A DNA stretch of 64,000 nt from Siphonodentalium dalli (Eukaryota > Mollusca > Scaphopoda > Gadilida > Siphonodentaliidae): NCBI GenBank assembly GCA_032622095.1, contig CP136064.1:115618004-115682003 (forward strand), read 5' to 3'. The notes under the pieces are model-generated. The model ran no database searches. It worked only from the letters and a program-made list of their open reading frames with translations, and was not told where the DNA came from. This document shows, piece by piece, positions 24,401 to 34,150 of this stretch. How positions within the stretch are numbered: position 1 is the stretch's first letter; the number at the start of each line of letters is the position of its first letter. The position numbers and the translations under genes are program-made.

Positions 24401-26116
24401 CATTCCTAAATGCATTGTCCGATAATTGTATGTACAGACTAGCAGTACGTAATGTGTCATAAATTGCCTCTCGTCTAACAACAACCTGGCTTCACATCAA
24501 AAAGGTGTGAATACAATAGATATTCAACTACTGTACATGAGAGTGCGACTTTGCGAGCTTGTGATTTTAATTAATATCTTTTAGGCCAAAAAAAAATAAG
24601 GTTTTGGTTCTCAGGCCCCGCCGCATTGAATAAAAAGGGCCGCATTAGGCCTTTTTATTGCAATGCCTGATGTTATGACAAAAAAAATTACGAAAAAATA
24701 AATTTGAAAAAAAAAAAAAAAATTTTTTTTTTTTTTTGTGGATTTTATCAACATGTCCATAGCAGATATGTGTTGAATATTAGTGTGCATTGAGCTCTAA
24801 CATGTAATATGTTAAAAAGTGACTTGCAGGCTTACAACATGAAGTAGATGACTACAATTAAGAAAATTATTAGCTGATCCTCATGCTCTTCTTACAATTA
24901 GTCATTGTGAACAACTTACACTAATTGTAACTTTATACAATTGAAAGGCACAGGACTAAATTCAGGATCACATATTAGAATGGGGAGGTATCAGTTTTTA
25001 GACAACAATAACAGTAGTTAATGTCAGGGGCATTATATATTGTTAGGTAATCCCAGTCATACACTGGTAGTACAATGTCATTTTTATACAAGACTAAATG
25101 AGTTTATATTCGTAACAGTTCCCTCTACCTTTCTGGTTATTACTAGACAGAGGAAGGTATCTTTGTCCATGCTTACTATGTGCAGAAAAAAAATTAAAAA
25201 TAAAAATAAAACCCTCCCTCCCTCATTGATTTGAAAAAAAAATTGCCCGAGAACCAAAACACTTTTTTTTTTTGGCCTTAATTAAAAGTTTTTTCTTTTT
25301 ATTAATTTCAGAAACATTGGAATTTGAAACAAAAATTTAATAATACAACTTAAAGCTCCTTCCTGGTTCAACTCAAGCAGTGGCGATATTGCGATTTATT
25401 CATTTATCAAACGTTGGTTTATTTTAGCCTATAATTATATATGATCCATCAACCAGAATGACATTTTTTCTTATTCCCTATAATAATATTGATATATAAA
25501 GGTCATATAATTACTTATTATTTTATTCATTTATGTCTTGTGATAGTAATTCCGTGAAAAACGTATTAATTAGCCTGCCACAAGTGAAGCAGTCTACTTT
25601 TGAGCCGATGTATACCGATTCGCCTCGGCAATATTCGGGGGATCTTAGCAAGCGAAGAATTATACTCTTGCGCTTCCATAAGTTCCATTAACTGTGAAAG
25701 CATACACTACTCACTCGTCCTAAAACTAATTGTGATATTCGGCAAGTGAAAGAAAGAATTAAGCCAAATTGCCGATTTTGGAATCAAATGTTGATTATAT
25801 GTAGGCGTTACCATTTATGTCACAATTCCAGTTTTAAAGCCAATGTAGGCGTTACCATTTCAAAACTCGGAAACATGCCTCGAAAATTGGTGACGGAAAC
25901 CACCTGAACGCGATAATCTTTACAACCGTTACATATATATCTCGGTATAGATGACTGTGAGCTAGCAAACAATGTTTTACAGCTCATAAGCAATGATTTT
26001 TTTAGTGGTTTATGTACATAGTTTGCAAAAACGATAAATACTCACTTCGAGTCGCACCGAGCAGCCGCCATTTTTCGGTGAAAAACTTTGTTTTATGACG
26101 TAGGTTCCAGGCCCTG
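21495..26116. mobile_element. 4.6-kb CAGGG-ended DNA transposon with 5-bp TSD, non-autonomous
   Basis: Perfect inverted ends CAGGGCCTGGAACCTACGTC (21495 and ending 26116) are flanked by the 5-bp duplication ATATT (21490-21494 and 26117-26121). CAGGG tips with a short TSD recall those hAT lineages that make 5-6 bp duplications. The interior is AT-rich and has no transposase-length frame; a 143-codon frame at 23210-23641 shows no motif. A younger AGGCC-ended element is nested at 24583-25278. The tip sequence resembles the CAGGGTTC elements of 53.6-61.1 kb but the interior does not. Confidence 0.85.
24583..25278. mobile_element. AGGCC-ended DNA transposon (AGGCCAAAAAAAA/GTTTTGGTTCTC type)
   Basis: A 696-bp element with inverted ends: AGGCCAAAAAAAAATAAGG followed by TTTTGGTTCTC on the left, mirrored by GAGAACCAAAAC and TTTTTTTTGGCCT on the right. 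It is nested inside the 21495-26116 element. No clear TSD and no coding frame. Confidence 0.75.
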
Positions 26117-26239
26117 ATATTAAAAACAAGCTCTCAAATGGATCTTCGGTACAGGATATAGTCCACAGTCCATATATCATCGCAGTTTTCATGTTCAGGG
26201 TAACTTTCTGATGCGAAAATGTTCGAGAACATGCATTTA

Positions 26240-27060
26240 AATTTTTTGGCAGCGGGATATCCCATGTTGACGTCACGGATTGGTGTTTGGCAGCCCTCTT
26301 AATTCAGATTGTTTGGCTACGGCAATCTGCTACGGCAATAGTATGCCGTGGCCCAGTTTGCTTCAGCAAATTGCTTCGGCAATGCTGATTGCCGTAGCCA
26401 ATTATGAAGGCTGGTTTGGTGACTCCAGCAAGATTGGTGGTGCCCCTATAGCGTTAATTTAAGATTGGTGGCGCCCCTAGCGTTCATTGATTTAAGAATT
26501 GTTCATTAGTTTGTAAACGGAAGCTATTAATTATGTAGACTCGTCCATTAATTCTGCATTTTTAGTCATTGGTTTCACCGGAAATAGTTGATTCTGCTAT
26601 TAGATATTGATTCGAATACGAACGCTATTAATTTTGCATTGCATAATTTATATCTTTTAAATATAAGAATGACAATAAGGTCTATTAGTTTTATAACGAT
26701 AATCATTGATCGTGGGAAATAGTCTATTGGTTTGAAATATCTTTATTGATTAAGAAAACATGGCTATTGAAACGGAATGTACGTTTATTGAATATGCGCG
26801 AATCTTACTAATTTTGTGTTGCTAGATATTAGTTGAACAATGAATACTATTAAATTAAAATAGAACATTAATTTTGCATCGGTTGCATTGATTACGAATC
26901 TATATCTTAAAACGGAACTGTCTCTTAATGAATCCAAGAACGATTATTGGTTTGGAAATGGAGAATATTGATTTGAAAATAGAGATTATTGTTTTCACAA
27001 ACCACCATTAACTTTTATTTCATGTAATTTCCGACCGAATGGCCGCCCATATTTCCGATC
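26240..27060 (-). repeat. ~0.8-kb dispersed repeat, copy 2 (inverted relative to 14690-15520)
   Basis: Carries the landmarks of copy 1 in reverse complement, from TGACGTCACGGATT and GCCCCTAGCG to CCGACCGAATGGCCGCCC. It is interrupted by the 123-bp MITE at 26291, so that MITE inserted later. Confidence 0.75.
26291..26413 (-). mobile_element. 123-bp CAGCC MITE, copy 2
   Basis: Flanked by the perfect 6-bp TSD GTTTGG (26285-26290 and 26414-26419). Reverse orientation relative to copies 1 and 3; same length and internal CGGCAAT/ATTGCCG text. Confidence 0.92.
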
Positions 27061-27793
27061 ATTTTATCATATTAGGCCACGGTTTTTTGGTTTTGTGGTT
27101 TACGGATCCGCCGACCGAGTGGAAAACCCCCCGACCTAAAAAAAAATTGTAAAAAAAATTTTTATTTTATATTTTCCGCCGACCCACATATTTGGGTCCA
27201 AACGTACATATTTTTATTGAAAGATTGACGATAGGAACGCCAAAAAGTGGCTCGAATATTGAATGAATTAATTGCTTATTGATTGTCAAAATTATATTTG
27301 TACAACCCCTTCCCCGGTGACAGCCTCCCATCCTTTCCAATTGTCGAATGAAAACAATCCGCGGAAATGTTCCGGTGCGTGTTTTTATATACCCGTTTAT
27401 TTAATAGTGAGTTACCTCCCTTCCAAATCCGGAAGTATTTCTGTAAATCCAAAATCGTTCGTCGTTGACATTTATACAAGCGGCAGCTTGTTTGTAAAAG
27501 AAATCAAGGGTAGAAATTAAATGTCCCATTGATAAACCCGACATACAAACGTGTATGTATCCCTTCATTGTATTAAAACGAATTTGTGACATGTGTTTTG
27601 TGACTTTTGTCCCCAAAATAGCCAATTATTTTTCACACTTTTTTCAGTGGATGTGTTTTCATGGTGGGGAGAAATTAAAGAACAAGCCCCTGTGGCATTG
27701 ACATTAGATGGGAAAGAGTGGTTTTTGCCACACATTGCAACAAACATGGCCACCGGTGGCCATCCTGGAATATGCAGTTTAAAAACAGTCTGG

Positions 27794-28201
27794 GATAGTC
27801 GGTAGCCGAGAGGTAGCGTACTGGTCTCTCGTGCTATCGGACCGGGGATCGCAACCTGGTCAGGGTATTCTGACGAAAATCAGAACTCGGTCAGATACCA
27901 AGTTTGTCAGGCTGAAAAGTCTCATTCGAGATCACTGAATCAAGATCCGAATGCAAAATGCCGACTTCCCCCCATTACAACACTTGTCCAGGTATGTTGT
28001 CGTGGGTGCAGTACGCTGTCCGATCGGGCGCGGACATTAATGGCTGACCCGTGTACACGCCTCGGTGTGTGCACGTTAAAGAACGCTACTGGAGTCACCA
28101 CAGGGTTATAAAGTTACTCGGCCGTGGTAGCACCTGGACCTCCACATAATCCTCATCACATTGAGGGCGATGGAGTATCAAGTAGATGTAGATGTAGATG
28201 G
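27794..28201 (+). repeat. tRNA-headed SINE with conserved central domain
   Basis: The head (GGTAGCCGAGAGGTAGCG, then CTCTCGTGCTATCGGACCGG and GGATCGCAACC) has the spacing of tRNA A- and B-box promoters for RNA polymerase III. The central GTGTGCACGTTAAAGAACGC matches the GCACGTTAAAGAACC-type core widespread in invertebrate SINEs. The 3' tail is (TAGATG)n, ending GTAGATGTAGATG near 28199. It depends on LINE machinery for movement. Orientation is the same as the host gene. No clear TSD. Confidence 0.85.
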
Positions 28202-28375
28202 GAGACATTTAGTCCGTAAACCTGACTTTTATTATCAGAGCGAGAGCGTCTAGCTCTGTTTGATTAGTTGGGTCCACCAACTGGGAGGCATTTATCCAGT
28301 CATCGTGAAAATTGTTGTATACCATTAATACATTTAAAATATGTAGATCTGAAAGAGTACTTGTGGACATTTCCA

Positions 28376-28850
28376 TGGAAAAACATGGCTTTCGCCATCT
28401 TGGGTTTAGCATATCATTCTTTAGAACATGCATTCTCATCAAGTTAATATTAGCCTAACTTGACGAATGTGTACATTGAAATGTAAATGGGAAATAGTCA
28501 TTATGGTCAAGCACATTTTCATTGACATGTAGGTAGGAACGAGTGATTTTGGCCACACCCTTTTAAAACATGGCCGCTGGTGGCCATCTTGGACTTTTCA
28601 CTTAAATCCTTTAGCACGGGCTACAGCCCACATTTGTCATCCAATATTCATGACATTTGCTATGAACATTGACACGTAGATGGGAACGAGTGATTTTTTA
28701 AAAAACATAGCCACCAGTGGCCATCTAGGATTTTGCACTTAAATCCTTTAGCACGGACCACAGCCCACATTTTCATCCAATCTGTTTGAAATTTGCTGTG
28801 TACATTGACACGTAAATGGGAATGAGTTATTTTAGCCACTCCCATGACAG
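28376..28850. repeat. Old dispersed repeat (AAACATGGC/CCATCTTGG family), three copies
   Basis: Three diverged copies (28376-28440, 28500-28640, 28680-28830) share ACATTGACACGTAGATGGG, GAGTGATTTT, AACATGGCC and AATCCTTTAGCACGG. Direct, irregular repetition of about 170 bp. Confidence 0.7.
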
Positions 28851-29249
28851 GGTATCACCTAGTCAAAATACTACTTGAAAATAGCATGAGAAAGTGAGGC
28901 CAAACTTTGGTTTATACCGATATATACAATATGGGGTGTGGCAATCTATTTAATAAGAAAGCCCCATTGTCACATCAGTCCTGCATATATTACTCTCAGT
29001 GTATCTGAAATAAGATAGTTAAGGGACTATTGAGCGGTCACCTTTTCTAAGGATACCTAAAAGTGATGGGTATAACTCACTTGAATCTTCGTCTTAAAAA
29101 AGGCGAGCTAAAATTGAGTTTACAAACAAAAAAAAATAAAATAAAAACACATTTTTCAGTTTTTTATTTTTTATTTTTTTTCCTCCTACCCAAGTTGATA
29201 ATGGCAGAAAAAATCCATAAACCACAAAATAAAAAAACCGTGGCCTTAT

Positions 29250-30016
29250 TAGCCAACAAATTAAACAGTTTTGGTGTGACACTCATGTTGTGGCAACAGT
29301 TGTGCCAGCCATGTATGCCAGCACTCATGAAGGCAACTGAATGCTAACAATGGTATTCTAAACTAACGGAAAGATACAGGATATTCAACTCTTATATACC
29401 CTAACCTACTATGATGTCATAAACAAACATTCAAATGTGAATTCTACACGAACTCCAGTTGTTGTGAACTAATGTACGGTACTTATATAAAAGTACATGT
29501 AGCCTTTACCAAATAAAACTGGGTCACGGTCAACCTAAGGTCAAGGTCAACCTAAAGGTCACTGCCCGTGATTCTCTCTACAAACAAAACAGTACAAGAC
29601 CTCGTCCCACTTACTCAGAAAACTTATCCGATTGCTGATCATGACAAACACATGAAGAGCTTAACCCAAGCGAAATCAGTAAACCCACTAAACTATAAAC
29701 ATAGCACTAGATACCAGTTACTTATTACCTAAGTTATCATACTTAACAAGCAACTTACGAGAACTCATCCCGACAAACGCTATACTAAGATAGTCAGGCT
29801 TCCCTTGCTAAACTTTAATCCTATGAAGCCAACATCTGTACGTTTTCTTTTCCAGAAAATAATTATCACACAAATTAACCCATTAATATGAGGTTGTTGT
29901 GACCATTTGTCGATTTTGGAAATAGGAAGTTTTAACATGTTTTGAATTGTTGTCAGCCTAGCCTAGCAAAAATCCAATCATCGTCTCTTATACAGATTTG
30001 ATTTTCCAAAAAAATT
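29250..30016. other. Unassigned intronic DNA
   Basis: Contains a short CCTAAGGTCAAGGTCAACC direct repeat near 29535-29560 and nothing else I can support. Confidence 0.35.
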
Positions 30017-30057
30017 GCCTCAGAATCAAATATCTTTTTTTTGTTTGGCCTTATCTA
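30017..30057. mobile_element. Solo right end of an AGGCC-type element
   Basis: Reads CAGAATCAAATATC followed by TTTTTTTTGTTTGGCCT, the right-end layout of the AGGCC-ended family. No matching left end lies nearby, so it is a truncated copy. Confidence 0.5.
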
Positions 30058-30079
30058 GGGGTAAAACAATTTCACAAAA

Positions 30080-30170
30080 AAAACAAAAAAAAACATGGCC
30101 ATCAGCAGCCATCTTGGATTTAAAATTTGAATCCATCGGCTCAGCCCGCAACCCGCATTTATTGGAGAAT
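30080..30170. repeat. Old dispersed repeat (AAACATGGC/CCATCTTGG family)
   Basis: One copy with AACATGGCCATC, CAGCCATCTTGGATTT and AATTTGAATCCATCGGC. Confidence 0.65.
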
Positions 30171-30393
30171 TGTTTTGAAAATTCCAGTGTATAACCTTTG
30201 GTGCTATGACTTCTATGACAATCGTTGTTATCCCAACCATTACCATTTTGCATTTTATTAAATCATTGAGAAAATTGAACCAAGATTGTGGGGTGTGCAA
30301 CTTTTTAGGCGATATTTATCAATTCCAAGTGCACTATGTTGCACAAGAGCAATAGTGTGCTTCAAAATTGAAGGATTGATAGGTATGGATAAG

Positions 30394-30512
30394 TTATGAA
30401 ATTTTGTCAGGAGAAGGTCTTGGAAATTGCCCGAAAATCCTGGAAAAGTTTTTGAAAAGTCATGGACTTTTTCCCATGGTCAGGTACACATGTATAAACC
30501 CTGTAATGCTGC
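30394..30512 (+). mobile_element. Solo 3' end of a CAGGGTTC zinc-finger transposon
   Basis: Contains CCTGGAAAAGTTTTTGAAAA, GTCATGGACTTTTT and ends TATAAACCCTG. That matches the 3' terminal segments of elements A and B (55600-55723 and 56150-56259). No 5' end or zinc finger is attached. Confidence 0.65.
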
Positions 30513-30973
30513 AAACTGGCCATCATTGAGATGGTTATCCTTGTCGTTTTTCTCATAATCAACAGTGATCATATAATGTATACTTCAATGTTATTCTACA
30601 TAGTGCCATAATCAGATAATTTGTGTTGGAAATGCTAAAAAAAATGTAGACTTACTTCACCATTGCCTTAACCCTTTCAGTGAGTGCCAGGTCCGATTTT
30701 TGTATCAACCCATATACCCTGTGCCAATGCATTCTCTTATATATGCAGTCGACCATAGGTCGCCTCGCATATATAAGAGAATGCATTGGCCTAACAATTT
30801 TTCATCATTTGTTATTCTTTTTTTTACAATTTTAATATTTTTTTCTTATATTCTTTAACAGACTTATTTTGTAGGTTTAGTGCCAGGGAATCTTACGTTT
30901 TTCATGGGCATCAAAATTATTACTATGAATACTTGGTGATAGTTTTGAGTTATAACATGCCCCTATCGTTTTA

Positions 30974-31685
30974 GTGTCGGCGCACACGATCCTGATTGTG
31001 CCCGGTTAAATCCGGCTGCCGGATAAATCGGGCCCGATAAAATCGGGGGGGGGGGGGGGGGGGGGGGGGGGTCAGCGCACATGAGTCCGATTTTCACTCC
31101 GGTCATATGCATGCTATGTAGTATATAGCCAACTGGTGTGGCCAGCCTATCTAGCCAATTACTATAGCTAGTCGTGGTGATTTATATTAATATGTATTTC
31201 TAAAGACTAATATTTATTAATAATAAACTAAATAATATATTAATAATAATATATTGAGCTAATTTGAGGTCACGAGCAATAGTGCCAATAGCCGTAAATT
31301 GGCGTAATAGACCTTTCCAGTTTCCACAGCTGCCGCCCTCTTGTTGCGATTATTATATACGGGCACTCATCTTCTGCCCATAGGTCTACCAGCCGTTGTT
31401 CCTTGTCGATTGATCAGAATTCTTGATTTATTTTCGAATAGCGGAGGCTGCTAACTATTCCGACATTTTGAATGAGGTTTTGGCCACGTGACGGTCATGT
31501 GACAAGCATAACACGCGCGTTGCCATCGTCACGAGCCGGATTTTCCGAATGAAATCAAACTCAGTTTAAATTAAATCGGATCCGACAAAAACCGGCCCAA
31601 AGTTAGGCGCACACGATCCCGGTTGTCCCCGATTTATCCGGCAGCCGGATAAATCGGGGACAACCGGGATCGTGTGCGCCGACAC
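30974..31685. mobile_element. TTA-flanked MITE (GTGTCGGCGCACACGATC ends), Harbinger-like
   Basis: A 712-bp element flanked by TTA (30971-30973 and 31686-31688), with inverted ends GTGTCGGCGCACACGATC. Its right part (31606-31680) is a perfect 75-bp palindrome centred on ATCCGGCAGCCGGAT; a diverged version of the same sequence forms the left end. A G27 tract lies at 31045-31071. TTA duplications are typical of PIF/Harbinger elements. No coding frame. Confidence 0.82.
31045..31071 (+). repeat. G27 homopolymer
   Basis: Twenty-seven consecutive guanines inside the Harbinger-like MITE. Such a run is prone to assembly length error and could form a quadruplex on the sense strand of the host gene. 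Confidence 0.9.
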
Positions 31686-31885
31686 TTATCCAGTTTGTTT
31701 TTAAATTCGCTATAGCATGCTTAAGCATACCCAAAAAAAATTCAACCCAAAAAAAAAAACAATCGAAATTTTATTTAAAATTTTTTTTTTTTAGGGCCGA
31801 TTTTACAGACCGTAAATTAGGGCCGATGAGATCGGCCCCTGGCACTGAAAGGGTTAATGCTCATTCACATATGTTATACTTGCAG

Positions 31886-32079
31886 GTATTACTGCGGAGA
31901 TGGGGGCTCTGACATCTCTATCGGTCCTTTGAACGCACACAAGGGACAATTGTGGATATCTGGAATTTATCACAAACATGAGTCAATTGTACCACCCGCC
32001 AATAGAAAATTCAGAGTGGTTGTCACACTTCCAGACTCTACAACTATCCAAGCTGACAGCAATGAATTTGAAGTTTCAG
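31886..32079 (+). CDS. Exon 2 (in window) of the modular extracellular protein
   Basis: The acceptor is TACTTGCAG (ending 31885) and the donor is CAG|GTGTGT from 32080. The exon enters in phase 2, its first G completing the Met codon begun at 14176, and leaves in phase 1. It encodes about 65 residues starting YYCGDGG and ending NEFEVS, rich in beta-strand-like alternations (RKFRVVVTLPD) and with one Cys that could pair with the Cys in exon 1. The family is not recognised. The terminal F/I-E-V-S/T-G pattern is repeated at the end of exon 4, marking it as a module boundary. The exon is preceded by a TTAA transposon 32 bp upstream. Confidence 0.82.
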
Positions 32080-32309
32080 GTGTGTATAATGTACATTCAG
32101 CCCTTGAAATTGGCAGAGTCAAGTTTCAGCTATTACCATGGGTTGGTGTCAGTTGACTACATCTGTGCGCTCATCGCTGGGGGAGGCGTTCGTCAGTCAA
32201 AAATTTCCTTTGGCACACCCTACATGGCCTTAACTGATCATCACCAAACTTCATATGGATCTTCGGGGTGACCGTTTGATGGAAGCAATTGATTTTTTGT
32301 GAAATTAAT

Positions 32310-32510
32310 TCGTTGAAAAACATGGTCTCCAGCAGCAATTCTTGGATTTCAAATTTTAATCCATTGGCACACCCTGCATTTATTGGAGAAATGTTTTGAA
32401 AATTTACAGGCATATTTAGGATCACCTCCATATGGGAGCTATCAAATTTCAGATGATTTCGAATAAAAATATGGCTGCCATCTTGAATTTTACTCTTTGC
32501 ATGACTATAA
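32310..32510. repeat. Old dispersed repeat (AAACATGGT/CCATCTTG family)
   Basis: Two partial copies: 32310-32400 (AAAAACATGGTCTCCAGCAGC, AATCCATTGGCAC) and 32400-32515 (ACCTCCATATGGGAGC, ATGGCTGCCATCTTGAATTT). Upstream at 32230-32275 the companion text ATCATCACCAAACTTCATAT also occurs, and again at 48245. Confidence 0.65.
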
Positions 32511-32569
32511 ATCTGTAGCGGTCGCGTTGTAAATATAGAAGGCCGATTAATCAACAGCTCCAACGAAGC

Positions 32570-32660
32570 ATGCTTCTTTGGTCCAGTGGTTAAGACGCCC
32601 GGTTAGTACTTGGATGGGTGACCGGTGGCCTGAGATTTCGGGTGCTGCCAACTTTCGGTG
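32570..32660 (+). ncRNA. tRNA/5S rRNA chimeric fragment (SINE-like pseudogene)
   Basis: GGTCCAGTGGTTAAGAC (32580-32595) looks like a tRNA D-arm/A-box. It runs directly into CCCGGTTAGTACTTGGATGG (32598-32617) and GTGACCG, then CCTGAG and CGGGTGCTG (32639-32647). The order and sequence match the 3' half of eukaryotic 5S rRNA, including the internal-control region. Small insertions and a missing 5' half rule out a functional 5S gene. It is probably part of a polymerase III-derived retroposon. Confidence 0.75.
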
Positions 32661-32781
32661 CGACTCCCGCATTCCACCCTTCTCCCGTTACAAATCCTTT
32701 GGCATACCCTATATATATACAGACAATTAACATCCCTCATAGATCTGATCATCACCAAACTTGATCAGGGACTGACTTACC

Positions 32782-32904
32782 CAGCCTTCATAATTGGCTA
32801 CGGCAATCAGCATTGCCGAAGCAATTTGCTGAAGCAAACTGGGCCACGGCATACTGTTGCCGTAGCGGATTGCCGAAGCCAAACAATCTGAATTAAGAGG
32901 GCTG
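32782..32904 (+). mobile_element. 123-bp CAGCC MITE, copy 3
   Basis: Flanked by the perfect 6-bp TSD CTTACC (32776-32781 and 32905-32910). Same orientation as copy 1 at 16542 and the same length. Confidence 0.92.
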
Positions 32905-32919
32905 CTTACCCTTATCGAA

Positions 32920-33210
32920 AAAAACATGTTTGCCGCAAACATTTGCTCCAAATGTGCGGCAAGCCCTTCTGCAAATTTGCAGCAAACCTACCAGCTGCGA
33001 ACTTTTATCATGCAAATGAGGTTTGCGGCAAACTTTCCGCAAATTTGCTGCAAAGGTTACCACGACCTAATTTGCATGGTAAAATATTGCAGCAAACTAT
33101 TTTACCATGCAAATTAGGTCGCGGCAACCAGCAAATTTGCGGAAAGTTTGCCGCAAACTAATTTACATGATAAACATTTTCGCAGCAGATAATTGTTTGC
33201 GGAAAGCATG
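32920..33210. repeat. Large imperfect palindrome built from TTTGCxGCAAA units
   Basis: Arms of about 90 bp (33008-33080 and 33092-33180) are inverted around TATTGCAGCAAACTATT. They include CATGCAAATxAGG, GTTTGCGGCAAAC and TTTCCGCAAATTTGC. Further GCAAA/TTTGC units flank it. Probably a MITE or cruciform-forming repeat. No TSD was established. Confidence 0.75.
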
Positions 33211-33388
33211 CAACAAATTACTCAGCTTCCTGCATACTCACTGCAACCAACTCTTGAGCTAATTAAGGTGAATTTCAAACAAATGTATAAAACAAGAATC
33301 TAAGACCAAAAGAAAAATAAAGGTTTGGGTCAAGTTACATGTCAGAAAAATTGGGGCCAGTATATGGTATAGGCATTGAAGCTTGATA

Positions 33389-34148
33389 TATGAGGGTATC
33401 ACCCCCCCTCCCCCTGAATCCTGAATACCAGTTAATTTTGGGGGGTGAATCCTGAATACGAGTTAATTTGGGGGGTGAATACATAGACACATTATGATGC
33501 CGGTCGCGTTATGAGGCCTTTAATGATACTTTATGACCAGGGACGTGGCTAGAGGGTTTCCGTTGGGGGGTGTCCACCTTGGGAAATTCCAACTGCACCC
33601 CCCTCCTTGAGTCATAATCAGACCGAACACAAGTTTTGCATAATTCCATTTGCAACCCCCCCCCCCCCCCTTGCACCTCAGTGCAACTGATGACCATTTC
33701 AGTCCAAATTTTTACAAAAAATAGGAAAATATGCAAATATTGGTCCAAAAACAATTAATTCCCCCCAATAAATTGTTTGACAATCAAACTACAAGAACAT
33801 TTCAACCTATTGTTGGTGTGAAATTTCCAACTAATGTTTTGGCAGACCTGTATGAAATTTCCAACTGTTGAAAATTTTTACCAAAGTTGGGGGGTGAGAC
33901 CCCCCCCCCCCCTATGTCGCCACGTCTCTGTTTATGATGGCATGGTGGTCGAATATGCCCAAGAAGCTATTCTACCCACCCATTCATACAGATAACTAGC
34001 ACAAAATATTACTTTGCGCCATCAAAACCTGCGTCCAAGATGTTTTGCTTGAACCCGAATACCAGTTAATTCGGGGGTATGAATCCCGCGTACGGATTCA
34101 AAACACCCTGAATCCCGCGTACCGAAAAGGGGGGGTGATACCCTCATA
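33389..34148. mobile_element. TA-flanked DNA element (TATGAGGGTATCACCCCCC ends)
   Basis: A 760-bp element whose ends TATGAGGGTATCACCCCCC and GGGGGGTGATACCCTCATA are perfect inverses, flanked by TA (33387-33388 and 34149-34150). Just inside both ends are CCTGAATACCAGTTAATT-like repeats. A hAT-type MITE is nested at 33538-33930. Tc1/mariner-type by target site; no coding frame. Confidence 0.82.
33538..33930. mobile_element. hAT-like MITE (CAGGGACGTGGC ends) with near-perfect 8-bp TSD
   Basis: A 393-bp insert with ends CAGGGACGTGGC and GCCACGTCTCTG, flanked by TTTATGAC (33530-33537) and TTTATGAT (33931-33938), seven of eight bases equal. Contains C/G-rich runs. Confidence 0.82.
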
Positions 34149-34150
34149 TA

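Larger units (their letters stand above)
27074..29246. mobile_element. AGGCC-ended DNA transposon (GGTTTTTT/GTGGTTTA type) carrying a SINE
   Basis: A 2173-bp element with about 30-bp inverted ends: AGGCCACGGTTTTTTGG and TTTTGTGGTTTA on the left, mirrored by TAAACCACAAAAT and CCGTGGCCT on the right. Flanking TATT at 27070-27073 and 29247-29250 may be a 4-bp TSD. Just inside the left end are CGGATCCGCCGACCGAGTGG and GTCGG-rich text shared with the family at 44340 and 35760. It contains the SINE at 27794-28201. No transposase frame. Confidence 0.78.
30672..31853. mobile_element. TTAA-flanked DNA transposon (CCCTTTCAGTG ends) with internal hairpin
   Basis: Ends CCCTTTCAGTGAGTGCCAGG and the inverse of CCCTTTCAGTGCCAGG, flanked by TTAA (30668-30671 and 31854-31857). 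Near the left end it carries the GCCAATGCATTCTC hairpin (30723-30790) shared with the elements at 44389 and 49228. A younger TTA-flanked element is nested at 30974-31685. It ends 32 bp before exon 2. Confidence 0.85.

Noticed and set aside
27794-27870. Functional tRNA gene
   Set aside because: A/B-box-like text is present, but the cloverleaf arms do not close and it continues into a SINE body and (TAGATG)n tail.
32580-32655. Functional 5S rRNA gene
   Set aside because: Only the 3' half is present, with insertions and a tRNA-like sequence in place of the 5' half.
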